In this document: positions 34,710 through 43,386 of the stretch, one piece after another | Position numbering within the stretch: the stretch's first letter is position 1 | How the letters are laid out: each line of letters opens with the position of its first letter | Source: Pseudomonas sp. MRSN 12121 | Lineage (GTDB): Bacteria > Pseudomonadota > Gammaproteobacteria > Pseudomonadales > Pseudomonadaceae | Reading direction: 5' to 3' | Length of the DNA: 64,000 bases | Assembly: GCF_000931465.1 (NCBI RefSeq) | Contig: NZ_CP010892.1 | Span: forward strand, 5,417,388-5,481,387 | Translations under genes and position numbers: made by a program | Notes under the pieces: model-generated | What the model was told of the DNA's origin: nothing | Database searches by the model: none | The model's input: the letters and a program-made list of their open reading frames with translations, nothing else

Positions 34710-36761
34710 TTGAAGCTGGAACTCAAAAACAGCTTGTCGGTGAAGTTGCTCCGGGTTGTGCTGCTGTCGGCACTGATAGTGGGCGTAGTTCTGAGCTGCG
34801 CACAAATCGTCTTCGATGCTTATAAAACTCGGCAGGCGGTCGCTAGCGATGCCCAGCGCATTCTCGACATGTTTCGCGACCCGTCGACCCAGGCCGTCTA
34901 CAGCCTGGACCGCGAGATGGGCATGCAAGTCATCGAAGGCCTGTTCCAGGACGATGCCGTGCGCATGGCGTCCATCGGCCATCCCAACGAAACCATGCTC
35001 GCGGAAAAGACCCGCGACCTGCAGGCGTCCTCCAGCCGCTGGCTGACCGACCTGATCCTGGGCAAGGAGCGCACCTTCACCACCCAGCTGGTGGGTCGCG
35101 GCCCCTACAGCGAATACTACGGCGACCTGAGCATCACCCTCGACACGGCCACCTATGGCCAGGGCTTCATCGTCAGTTCGGTGATCATTTTCGTTTCCGG
35201 CGTCCTGCGCGCCCTGGCCATGGGCCTGGTGCTGTACCTGGTTTACCACTGGCTGCTGACCAAGCCGCTGTCGCGCATCATCGAACACCTGACCACCATC
35301 AATCCGGACCGCCCCAGCGAACACCAGATTCCATTGCTCAAGGGCCACGAGCGCAACGAACTGGGAATCTGGATCAACACCGCCAACCAGTTGCTGGCCT
35401 CGATCGAACGCAACACCCACCTGCGCCATGAAGCGGAAAACAGCCTGCTGCGCATGGCCCAGTACGACTTCCTCACCGGCCTGCCCAACCGCCAGCAATT
35501 GCAGCAGCAACTGGACAAGATCCTGATCGATGCCGGGCGCCTGCAACGGCGGGTCGCAGTGCTCTGTGTCGGCCTCGACGACTTCAAGGGCATCAACGAA
35601 CAATTCAGCTACCAGACCGGCGACCAGTTGCTGCTGGCCCTGGCCGATCGCCTGCGTGCCCACAGTGGCCGCCTCGGCGCCCTCGCCCGCCTGGGCGGCG
35701 ATCAGTTCGCCCTGGTCCAGGCCGACATCGAACAACCCTACGAAGCCGCCGAACTGGCGCAGAGCATCCTCGACGACCTGGAAGCGCCGTTCGCCCTCGA
35801 CCACCAGGAAATCCGCCTGCGCGCCACCATCGGCATCACCCTGTTCCCGGAGGACGGCGACAGCACCGAGAAGCTGCTGCAAAAGGCCGAACAGACCATG
35901 ACCCTGGCCAAGAGCCGGTCGCGCAATCGCTACCAGTTCTATATCGCCAGCGTCGACAGCGAGATGCGCCGGCGCCGCGAGCTGGAGAAAGACCTGCGCG
36001 AAGCCCTGAGCCGCGAACAGTTCCACCTCGTCTATCAACCGCAGATCAGCTACCGCGATCACCGCGTGGTCGGCGTCGAGGCCTTGCTGCGCTGGCAGCA
36101 TCCGGAACACGGCTTCGTGCCGCCGGACCTGTTCATTCCCCTGGCCGAACAGAACGGCACCATCATCGCCATCGGCGAATGGGTGCTGGACCAGGCGTGC
36201 CGCCAGTTGCGCGAATGGCATGACCTGGGCTTCAGCGACCTGCGCATGGCCGTCAACCTGTCCACCGTGCAACTGCACCACGCCGAGCTGCCGCGGGTGG
36301 TCAACAACCTGCTGCAGATCTACCGCCTGCCGCCGCGCAGCCTGGAGCTGGAAGTCACCGAGACCGGCCTGATGGAAGACATCAGCACCGCCGCCCAGCA
36401 CCTGCTCAGCCTGCGTCGCTCCGGCGCGCTGATCGCCATCGACGACTTCGGCACCGGCTATTCGTCGCTGAGCTATCTCAAGAGCCTGCCACTGGACAAG
36501 ATCAAGATCGACAAGAGCTTCGTCCAGGACCTGCTGGATGACGACGACGATGCGACCATCGTCCGGGCGATCATCCAGCTGGGCAAGAGCCTGGGCATGC
36601 AAGTGATCGCCGAAGGCGTGGAAACCGCCGAGCAGGAGGCCTACATCATCTCCGAAGGCTGCCACGAAGGTCAGGGCTATCACTACAGCAAACCCTTGCC
36701 CGCACGGGAGCTGAGCGCCTACCTGAAACAGGCCCAGCGCAGCAACGCCGCGATCCTCTGA
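34710..36761 (+). CDS. bifA: c-di-GMP phosphodiesterase BifA
   Basis: A 683-residue inner-membrane protein. Transmembrane helices near residues 13-33 and 153-185 enclose a periplasmic sensor region of about 120 residues; a HAMP-like linker follows. The GGDEF domain is degenerate at the active loop, LARLGGDQFAL, so it should not make c-di-GMP. The EAL domain is complete in its visible motifs: VGVEALLRW, AVNLSTVQL, ELEVTETGLM, IDDFGTGYSSL, KIDKSFV and IAEGVET. It should hydrolyse c-di-GMP. The GGDQF loop and the position after sodB match BifA of P. aeruginosa, which counteracts SadC in the biofilm/swarming choice. Confidence 0.95.
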   Translation: MKLELKNSLSVKLLRVVLLSALIVGVVLSCAQIVFDAYKTRQAVASDAQRILDMFRDPSTQAVYSLDREMGMQVIEGLFQDDAVRMASIGHPNETMLAEKTRDLQASSSRWLTDLILGKERTFTTQLVGRGPYSEYYGDLSITLDTATYGQGFIVSSVIIFVSGVLRALAMGLVLYLVYHWLLTKPLSRIIEHLTTINPDRPSEHQIPLLKGHERNELGIWINTANQLLASIERNTHLRHEAENSLLRMAQYDFLTGLPNRQQLQQQLDKILIDAGRLQRRVAVLCVGLDDFKGINEQFSYQTGDQLLLALADRLRAHSGRLGALARLGGDQFALVQADIEQPYEAAELAQSILDDLEAPFALDHQEIRLRATIGITLFPEDGDSTEKLLQKAEQTMTLAKSRSRNRYQFYIASVDSEMRRRRELEKDLREALSREQFHLVYQPQISYRDHRVVGVEALLRWQHPEHGFVPPDLFIPLAEQNGTIIAIGEWVLDQACRQLREWHDLGFSDLRMAVNLSTVQLHHAELPRVVNNLLQIYRLPPRSLELEVTETGLMEDISTAAQHLLSLRRSGALIAIDDFGTGYSSLSYLKSLPLDKIKIDKSFVQDLLDDDDDATIVRAIIQLGKSLGMQVIAEGVETAEQEAYIISEGCHEGQGYHYSKPLPARELSAYLKQAQRSNAAIL

Positions 36762-36839
36762 ACCCCGAATGCACGCGCAGGCTTGATCCAGAGCAAGCGC
36801 GGTGTGAATGGGAAATATTTCCAACCCCAAGTCTTTACA

Positions 36840-36858
36840 CATAATGCAAATCTTTCGC
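36840..36858 (+). promoter_or_regulatory. probable Fur box before icmP
   Basis: CATAATGCAAATCTTTCGC matches the 19-base Fur consensus at 13 positions, by my count. It is part of the inverted repeat ATAATGC...GCATTAT (36841-36863), and GCAAAT-N2-TTCGCATT resembles Fur boxes of Pseudomonas siderophore receptors. It lies 66 bases before the chosen icmP start. Confidence 0.6.
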
Positions 36859-36923
36859 ATTATGTCGCAGTTTTACGCGCCCTCCGCGCCATTCCACCCC
36901 TCTCTCGAAGCAGGATGTTCGCC

Positions 36924-38267
36924 ATGATTCGTATGCCTCTGGCTACCGCCAGTCTGTTGGCCATCGCTATTTCCCTCGCCGGTTGCGGCGAAGGCAAAGA
37001 CAAGGCTGCCGCGCCGCAAGCCGCTACTCCAGCCGCCAGCACCTCGGCCCCAGCGACCACGCCTGCGGCCGGCAAGGTCGACGAAGCGGCCGCCAAGGCG
37101 GTCGTCGCGCATTACGCCGACATGGTCTACGCCGTCTACAGCGATGCCGAATCCACCGCGAAAACCCTGCAAAGCGCGATCGACGCCTTCCTCGCCAAAC
37201 CCAACGCCGACACCCTGAAAGCCGCCAAGGCCGCCTGGGTCGCCGCGCGCGTGCCTTACCTGCAGAGCGAAGTGTTCCGCTTCGGCAACACCATCATCGA
37301 CGACTGGGAAGGCCAGGTGAACTCCTGGCCGCTGGACGAAGGCCTGATCGATTACGTCGACAAGTCCTACGAGCACGCGCTGGGCAACCCGGGCGCCACT
37401 GCCAACATCATCGCCAACACCGAGATCCAGATCGGCGAAGACAAGGTCGACGTCAAGGACATCACCCCGGAAAAACTCGCCAGCCTCAACGAGCTGGGCG
37501 GTTCCGAAGCCAACGTCGCCACCGGCTACCACGCCATCGAATTCCTGCTCTGGGGCCAGGACCTGAACGGCACCGGCCCTGGCGCCGGCAACCGTCCGGC
37601 CTCGGACTACCTGGAAGGCGCCGGCGCCACCGGCGGCCACAACGACCGTCGTCGCGCCTACCTGAAGGCCGTGACCCAGTTGCTGGTCAGCGACCTGGAA
37701 GAAATGGTCGGCAACTGGAAACCGAACGTGGCCGACAACTATCGCGCCACCCTGGAAGCGGAACCGGCTGAAAGCGGCCTGCGCAAAATGCTGTTCGGCA
37801 TGGGCAGCCTGTCCCTGGGCGAACTGGCGGGCGAGCGGATGAAGGTTTCCCTGGAAGCCAACTCCCCTGAAGACGAGCAGGACTGCTTCAGCGACAACAC
37901 CCACAACTCGCACTTCTACGATGCCAAGGGCATCCGCAACGTCTACCTGGGCGAATACACCCGCGTGGACGGCACCCAGCTGACCGGCGCCAGCCTGTCG
38001 TCGCTGGTGGCGAAAGTCGACCCGGCCGCCGACACCGCGCTGAAGAACGACCTGGCCGCCACCGAAGCCAAGATCCAGGTCATGGTCGACCACGCCAACA
38101 AGGGCGAGCACTACGACCAGTTGATCGCCGCCGGCAACGACGCGGGCAACCAGATCGTGCGCGACGCCATCGCAGCCCTGGTCAAGCAGACCGGTTCGAT
38201 CGAACAGGCCGCGGGCAAGCTGGGCATCAGCGACCTGAACCCGGACAACGCCGATCACGAGTTCTGA
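36924..38267 (+). CDS. icmP: imelysin-family lipoprotein (IcmP)
   Basis: A 447-residue lipoprotein with the lipobox SLAGC (Cys about residue 19) and a low-complexity Ala/Pro/Thr linker to about 50. The rest is an imelysin (M75) fold with the GxHxxE motif in VATGYHAIEFLLWG. The P. aeruginosa relative was described as an insulin-cleaving outer-membrane metalloprotease; other imelysins (EfeO type) bind iron, so a role in iron uptake is as likely. The ATG at 36924 is chosen for its spacing from CAGGA; another lies nine bases before. First gene of an iron-linked locus, with its own terminator. Confidence 0.88.
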   Translation: MIRMPLATASLLAIAISLAGCGEGKDKAAAPQAATPAASTSAPATTPAAGKVDEAAAKAVVAHYADMVYAVYSDAESTAKTLQSAIDAFLAKPNADTLKAAKAAWVAARVPYLQSEVFRFGNTIIDDWEGQVNSWPLDEGLIDYVDKSYEHALGNPGATANIIANTEIQIGEDKVDVKDITPEKLASLNELGGSEANVATGYHAIEFLLWGQDLNGTGPGAGNRPASDYLEGAGATGGHNDRRRAYLKAVTQLLVSDLEEMVGNWKPNVADNYRATLEAEPAESGLRKMLFGMGSLSLGELAGERMKVSLEANSPEDEQDCFSDNTHNSHFYDAKGIRNVYLGEYTRVDGTQLTGASLSSLVAKVDPAADTALKNDLAATEAKIQVMVDHANKGEHYDQLIAAGNDAGNQIVRDAIAALVKQTGSIEQAAGKLGISDLNPDNADHEF

Positions 38268-38288
38268 TCGCCGTTGCGAACATGAAAA

Positions 38289-38312
38289 GGCGACCTTCGG
38301 GTCGCCTTTTTT
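38289..38312 (+). terminator. terminator after icmP
   Basis: GGCGACC-TTCG-GGTCGCC (38289-38306) followed by six T residues. It separates icmP from the next three genes, so those need a second promoter or read-through. Confidence 0.9.
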
Positions 38313-38462
38313 GTCGCCCGTCGTCCGGCAGCCACTGCCGCAGGGTCAGCGGGCCCCGGACAGCCTTGTCCCACGTCAAGCGGAACGATAATTCCTCTTA
38401 TTCAAACTCCCCTGTCCTGTTAGACTTTGCGCCCTTGTTTTGCTCGCCTTGCAGGATATCCG

Positions 38463-39890
38463 ATGCCCCCGTCGCTGCTTCGCTGGTCTGTGCTGTTCAT
38501 GGCCTTGAGCCTGAGCGCCTGCGATGACGCCCCGCGCTTTACCCAGGCCGAGCCCGGCGAAGCGCGCGCAGGGGGTGACGCGACCGTGCGCAAGAGCGAC
38601 CAGAACGCCTTTTCCATGCCGTCGGCCAACCTGTCGCCGAGCCGGCGCCTGGACTTCAGTGTCGGCAACAGCTTCTTCCGCAACCCCTGGGTCATCGCCC
38701 CCTCGACCACCACCGCCCGCGATGGCCTGGGCCCGCTGTTCAACACCAACGGCTGCCAGAACTGCCATATCAAGGACGGCCGCGGCCACCCGCCCACGCC
38801 CGACTCGGACAACGCGGTGTCGATGCTGGTGCGCCTGTCGATCCCCGACGCTCCGGCCTACGCCAAGGTCATCGAACAGTTGGGCATCGTGCCCGAGCCG
38901 GTCTACGGCGGGCAGCTCCAGGACATGGCGGTGCCTGGCGTAGCCCCCGAAGGCAAGGTGCGGGTCGACTACGAACCGCTGAGCGTGCGCTTCAAGGACG
39001 GCAGCGAAGTCGAACTGCGCAAACCGAAGCTGCAGATCACCCAGCTCGGCTATGGCCCGATGCATCCCGACACCCGTTTCTCGGCCCGCGTGGCGCCGCC
39101 GATGATCGGCCTGGGCCTGCTCGAAGCCATCCCCGAGGCGGCGATCCTGGCCAACGCCGAGGCCCAGGCGAAGGCCAATGACGGCATCGCCGGACGGCCG
39201 AACCGGGTCTGGGACGATGCGCAGCAGAAGACCGTGCTCGGGCGTTTTGGCTGGAAAGCCGGGCAACCGAACCTCAATCAACAAAATGTTCACGCGTTCT
39301 CTGGTGATATGGGCCTGACCACCCGCCTGAGACCCTTCGATGACTGCACCGACGCCCAGACCGCCTGCAAGCAAGCCCCCAACGGCAATGGCCCGGACGG
39401 CGAACCGGAAGTCAGCGACAACATCCTGCGCCTGGTGCTGTTCTACAGCCGCAACCTCGGGGTCCCGGCGCGGCGCGACGTCGACTCGCCGCAGGTCCTG
39501 GCCGGCAAGAACCTGTTCTACCAGGCCGGCTGCCAGTCCTGTCATACCCCGCAATTCACCACCGCCACCGATGCCGCGGAACCCGAGCTGGCCAATCAAG
39601 TGATCCGCCCCTACAGCGATCTGCTGCTGCACGACATGGGCGAAGGCCTGGCCGACCACCGCAGCGAATTCCAGGCCGGCGGCCGCGACTGGCGCACGCC
39701 ACCGTTGTGGGGAATCGGCCTGACGGAGACGGTCAGCGGCCATACCCAGTTCCTGCACGACGGCCGCGCCCGCAACCTGCTCGAGGCCGTGCTCTGGCAC
39801 GGCGGCGAAGCCCGGGCGGCGCAGCAACAGGTTTTATCCTTCAACGCCGAGCAGCGCGCCGCGCTGCTGGCCTTCCTGAATTCTCTTTAA
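38463..39890 (+). CDS. di-haem c-type oxidoreductase (DHOR) lipoprotein
   Basis: A 475-residue protein with a lipobox SLSAC (Cys about 20), so it is exported and lipid-anchored. It has two c-haem sites, CQNCH (about residue 101) and CQSCH (about 358), the MauG/CcpA-like di-haem architecture known as DHOR. Such proteins are often annotated as thiol oxidoreductases without proof. Between two imelysin genes, it probably handles electrons for periplasmic iron, for example Fe(II)/Fe(III) conversion; this is inference from context. AGGAT before the ATG fixes the start. Confidence 0.88.
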   Translation: MPPSLLRWSVLFMALSLSACDDAPRFTQAEPGEARAGGDATVRKSDQNAFSMPSANLSPSRRLDFSVGNSFFRNPWVIAPSTTTARDGLGPLFNTNGCQNCHIKDGRGHPPTPDSDNAVSMLVRLSIPDAPAYAKVIEQLGIVPEPVYGGQLQDMAVPGVAPEGKVRVDYEPLSVRFKDGSEVELRKPKLQITQLGYGPMHPDTRFSARVAPPMIGLGLLEAIPEAAILANAEAQAKANDGIAGRPNRVWDDAQQKTVLGRFGWKAGQPNLNQQNVHAFSGDMGLTTRLRPFDDCTDAQTACKQAPNGNGPDGEPEVSDNILRLVLFYSRNLGVPARRDVDSPQVLAGKNLFYQAGCQSCHTPQFTTATDAAEPELANQVIRPYSDLLLHDMGEGLADHRSEFQAGGRDWRTPPLWGIGLTETVSGHTQFLHDGRARNLLEAVLWHGGEARAAQQQVLSFNAEQRAALLAFLNSL

Positions 39891-39920
39891 CGCCTTCTTA
39901 CAAGAAACGGGAGCCCGAAC

Positions 39921-40985
39921 ATGTTCCGTCCCAAGCTGTTGTTCACCAGCCTTGCCGCCCTCGCCCTGGGCGCCTGCTCGCCCCAGGACCCACAAGCCGT
40001 GACCTCGGCGGCCATCGCCAAGCAGGTGATCCTGCCGACGTACAGCCGTTGGGTCGAAGCCGACCGTCAACTGGCGATCAGTGCCCTGGCCTTCTGCGAA
40101 GGCAAGCAGAGCCTGGACACCGCCCGCGCCGACTTCCTGCACGCGCAGAAGGCCTGGGCCGAACTGCAACCGCTGCTGATCGGCCCGCTGGCCGAGGGCA
40201 ACCGTTCCTGGCAGGTGCAATTCTGGCCCGACAAGAAGAACCTGGTCGGCCGTCAGGTCGAGCAACTGGTGACTGCCACGCCACAGATCGACGCCGCCGC
40301 CCTGGCCAAGTCCAGCGTCGTGGTGCAGGGCCTCTCGGCCTACGAATACATTCTTTTCGACAGCAAGATCGACATGGCCGACAGCGCGCAGAAAGCCCGC
40401 TACTGCCCACTGCTGACCGCCATCGGCGAACGCCAGAAGCAGCTCGCCGAAGAGATCCTGTCGCGCTGGAACACCAATGACGGGATGCTCGCGCAGTTGA
40501 GCAAATTCCCCAACCAGCGCTACGCCGACTCCCATGAAGCCATCGCCGACCTGCTGCGGGTCCAGGTCACCGCGCTGGACACCCTGAAGAAAAAACTCGG
40601 CACGCCGATGGGCCGCCAGAGCAAGGGCATTCCACAGCCGTTCCAGGCCGATGCCTGGCGCAGCCAGTCGTCGATGCAGAGCCTGGAAGCCAGCCTCGCC
40701 GCCGCCCAGACCGTCTGGGCCGGGGTCGACAACAAAGGCCTGCGCAGCCTGTTGCCGGCCGAGCAGAAACCCTTGGCCGACAAGATCGACGCCGCCTACG
40801 CCGCTTCGCTGAAGCTGTTCGCCAGCACCCAGCGTTCGCTCACCGAACTGCTGGCCGACGACGCTGGCCGCCAGCAACTGAACGATCTCTACGACAGCCT
40901 CAACGTCGTCCACCGCCTGCACGAAGGCGAACTGGCCAAGGCGCTGGGCATCCAACTGGGCTTCAACGCCAACGACGGTGACTGA
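39921..40985 (+). CDS. second imelysin-family lipoprotein
   Basis: A 354-residue lipoprotein with lipobox ALGAC (Cys about 19). It is an imelysin-like helical protein: VTSAAIAKQVILPTYSRWVE at the start, then VQGLSAYEYILFD in the place where the first imelysin has GYHAIEFLLWG. Note that the His of the GxHxxE motif is replaced here (LSAYEYIL), so peptidase or identical metal chemistry is unlikely; a binding role is more likely. It follows the di-haem gene by 30 bases and precedes the DUF1513 gene by two, so the three form one operon. Confidence 0.85.
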   Translation: MFRPKLLFTSLAALALGACSPQDPQAVTSAAIAKQVILPTYSRWVEADRQLAISALAFCEGKQSLDTARADFLHAQKAWAELQPLLIGPLAEGNRSWQVQFWPDKKNLVGRQVEQLVTATPQIDAAALAKSSVVVQGLSAYEYILFDSKIDMADSAQKARYCPLLTAIGERQKQLAEEILSRWNTNDGMLAQLSKFPNQRYADSHEAIADLLRVQVTALDTLKKKLGTPMGRQSKGIPQPFQADAWRSQSSMQSLEASLAAAQTVWAGVDNKGLRSLLPAEQKPLADKIDAAYAASLKLFASTQRSLTELLADDAGRQQLNDLYDSLNVVHRLHEGELAKALGIQLGFNANDGD

Positions 40986-40987
40986 TC

Positions 40988-42085
40988 ATGCTGCGACGTC
41001 AGGCTCTGGCACTCGGCAGCCTGCTGCTGAGCGCCGTCACACTGGGTGGCTGGACGCTGTTCAAGCACAAGGACCAGGGCCCGCTGCTGCTCTCGGCGCG
41101 GGATGACGGCGACGGCAAGCATTACGCCGTCGGTTATCGCCTGGATGGCAAGCCCGTGTTCGCCACCCGGGTCGGTCAACGCTGCCACGACATCATCAAC
41201 CACCCGACGCTGCCGATCGCCTTGTTCGTGGCCCGTCGCCCGGGCACCGAAAGCTACCTGATCGACTTGCGCGACGGCAGGTTGCTGCAGACCCTGGCCT
41301 CGCAACCGGACCGGCATTTCTACGGCCATGCGGTGATCCACAAGAGCGGCGACTGGCTGTACGCCACCGAAAACGATACCCGCGATCCGGGCCGCGGCCT
41401 GCTTGGCGTGTACCGCTTCGAGGGCGAACGCCTGGTACACAGCGGCGAGATCCCGACCCACGGCATCGGCCCGCATCAGGTGTCGTGGCTGCCGGACGGC
41501 GAAACCCTGGTGGTGGCCAATGGCGGGATCCGCACCGAGGCCGAAAGCCGCGTCGAGATGAACCTCGATGCCATGGAACCGAGCCTGGTCCTGATGCAGC
41601 GCGACGGCACCCTGCTGAGCAAGGAAACCCTGGCCCAGCAGATGAACAGCGTGCGGCACATGGGCATCGCCAGTGACGGCACCATTGTCACCGGCCAGCA
41701 ATTCATGGGCGCCGCCCACGAGTCCTCGCAGCTGTTGGCGATCAAGCGGCCGGGGCAACCCTTCCAGGCCTTCCCGGTGGCCGAACAGCAGTTGCAGGCG
41801 ATGGGGCACTACACAGCGAGCGTCGCGGTGCACAGCGAACTGCGCCTGGTGGCGCTCACCGCCCCGCGCGGCAACCGCTTTTTCATCTGGGACCTGGACA
41901 GCGCCGAAGTGCGCCTGGACGCGCCCCTGCCAGACTGCGCCGGCGTGGGTGCGGTGGCCGACGGTTTCGTCGTGACCTCGGGCCAGGGACGCTGCCGCTT
42001 CTACGACTGTCGCCAGTCACAACTGGTAGCGAAACCCCTGGATCTGCCGGCAGGGCTCTGGGACAACCATTTGCACCTGGTCTAG
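40988..42085 (+). CDS. DUF1513 protein
   Basis: A 365-residue protein with an N-terminal hydrophobic segment (ALALGSLLLSAVTLGGWTLF) that looks like a signal or Tat-like leader (MLRRQALALGS). The remainder is a predicted beta-propeller of DUF1513, with repeating blocks such as HYAVGYRLDGKPVFATRV and GIGPHQVSWLPDGETLVVAN. DUF1513 proteins are nearly always encoded with imelysin and di-haem genes, so they are presumed to take part in the same periplasmic iron system. No catalytic role is established. Last gene of the operon. Confidence 0.88.
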   Translation: MLRRQALALGSLLLSAVTLGGWTLFKHKDQGPLLLSARDDGDGKHYAVGYRLDGKPVFATRVGQRCHDIINHPTLPIALFVARRPGTESYLIDLRDGRLLQTLASQPDRHFYGHAVIHKSGDWLYATENDTRDPGRGLLGVYRFEGERLVHSGEIPTHGIGPHQVSWLPDGETLVVANGGIRTEAESRVEMNLDAMEPSLVLMQRDGTLLSKETLAQQMNSVRHMGIASDGTIVTGQQFMGAAHESSQLLAIKRPGQPFQAFPVAEQQLQAMGHYTASVAVHSELRLVALTAPRGNRFFIWDLDSAEVRLDAPLPDCAGVGAVADGFVVTSGQGRCRFYDCRQSQLVAKPLDLPAGLWDNHLHLV

Positions 42086-42120
42086 CTTTTCTGCCCTGAC
42101 GGCATCGGAAAACGGGACCT

Positions 42121-42144
42121 CCAGATAACCGGATTGTTATCTGG
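42121..42144. promoter_or_regulatory. 24-base palindrome before mexV
   Basis: CCAGATAAC and GTTATCTGG are perfect 9-base inverted arms around CGGATT. No T tract follows, so it is more likely an operator than a terminator. It lies 78 bases before the mexV start. No regulator gene is adjacent. Confidence 0.6.
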
Positions 42145-42221
42145 ATGCCCCCGGAAAGTCGGAGTAATGTCCCGGCTACCTGCTGCGTTTTCCCAGCTTC
42201 GCTTTTCCAAAGGACCGGAAT

Positions 42222-43373
42222 ATGCTGCGCCGCCGCCTGCTTGTCATGTTGGCTGTCGTCCTGTTGATCGTGCTGTCGCTGGCGGGCTACAAGGCCCTCT
42301 CCATCTATCGGCAGATCCAGCTTTTCTCGGTGCCCAAGCCGCCCATCAGCGTGGCCGTGGCCACGGCGCATGAACAGCCATGGCAAGCGCGCCTGCCCAC
42401 GGTCGGCACGCTCAAGGCCCTGCAAGGGGTCAACCTCAGCCTGGAAGTGGCGGGCACCGTCAAGGCGCTGCAGTTCGAGTCCGGGCAGAAGGTCAAGGCC
42501 GGACAGCCCCTGCTACAACTCGACAGCGCTGTGGAAAGCGCCCTGCTGGGAACCGCCCAGGCCGACCTGGGGCTGTCCCAGCTGGACTTCGGCCGCGGCA
42601 GCCAGCTGGTGGGCAGCCAGGCGATTTCCCGCGGCGAGTTCGATCGCTTGTCGGCGGTACTGCAAAAGAACAAGGCCACGGTCAACCAGCTCAAGGCGGC
42701 GCTGGAAAAAAAGCGCCTGCTCGCGCCCTTCGACGGCACCATCGGCATTCGCCAGGTAGATGTCGGCGACTACCTGGCCAGCGGCACCGTCATCGCGACC
42801 CTGCAAGACCTCAGCAGCCTGTATGTCGACTTCTTCGTCCCGGAACAGGCGGTGCCGAAAATCGCCCTGGGCCAGCCGGTCAGCGTCGCGGTGTCCGCCT
42901 ACCCGGGGGAAACGTTCGACGCCCGCATCAGCGCCATCAACCCCAAGGTCGAAGACAGCACGCGCAACGTGCAGGTCCGCGCGACCCTGGCCAACCCCGA
43001 CGGCAAGCTGCTGCCGGGAATGTTCGCCAACCTGCAGGTGCTGCTGCCCGACCCGCAGCCCCGGGTGGTGGTGCCGGAAAGCGCCATTACCTACACCCTG
43101 TACGGCAATTCGCTGTATGTGGTCAGCGAGAAAAAGACCGCCGACGGCCAGCCGGAGAAAGACAGCCAGGGCCAGCCGGTCCTGATCGCCGAGCGGCGCT
43201 TCGTCGAAACCGGCGAGCGACGCAACGGCCTGGTGCTGATCAACAAGGGCGTCAGCAGCGGCGAACAGGTGGTCAGCGGCGGGCAGATCAAGCTGGACCA
43301 TGGCGCCCGCATCGCCACCACCCCGGACAAGCGGCTGCCTACCGAACAGGGCAGCCAGCCACGCGTGGACTGA
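42222..43373 (+). CDS. mexV: RND efflux adaptor MexV-like
   Basis: A 383-residue periplasmic adaptor with one N-terminal membrane helix (MLAVVLLIVLSLAGYKAL) and no Cys at the lipobox position, so it is membrane-anchored, not lipidated. It has a lipoyl half (LEVAGTVKALQFESGQKVKA), a helical hairpin, the second lipoyl half LLAPFDGTIGIRQVDVGDYL, a beta-barrel and a membrane-proximal domain. It would link the RND pump to an outer-membrane channel. No channel gene follows; MexVW of P. aeruginosa uses OprM. The gene order after the DUF1513 operon matches mexV there. Confidence 0.88.
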   Translation: MLRRRLLVMLAVVLLIVLSLAGYKALSIYRQIQLFSVPKPPISVAVATAHEQPWQARLPTVGTLKALQGVNLSLEVAGTVKALQFESGQKVKAGQPLLQLDSAVESALLGTAQADLGLSQLDFGRGSQLVGSQAISRGEFDRLSAVLQKNKATVNQLKAALEKKRLLAPFDGTIGIRQVDVGDYLASGTVIATLQDLSSLYVDFFVPEQAVPKIALGQPVSVAVSAYPGETFDARISAINPKVEDSTRNVQVRATLANPDGKLLPGMFANLQVLLPDPQPRVVVPESAITYTLYGNSLYVVSEKKTADGQPEKDSQGQPVLIAERRFVETGERRNGLVLINKGVSSGEQVVSGGQIKLDHGARIATTPDKRLPTEQGSQPRVD

Positions 43374-43386
43374 TCGAGGAATCCCC

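Noticed and set aside
38378..38396. Possible second Fur box before the di-haem gene
   Set aside because: About 10 of 19 matches and no symmetry; too weak to list as a feature.
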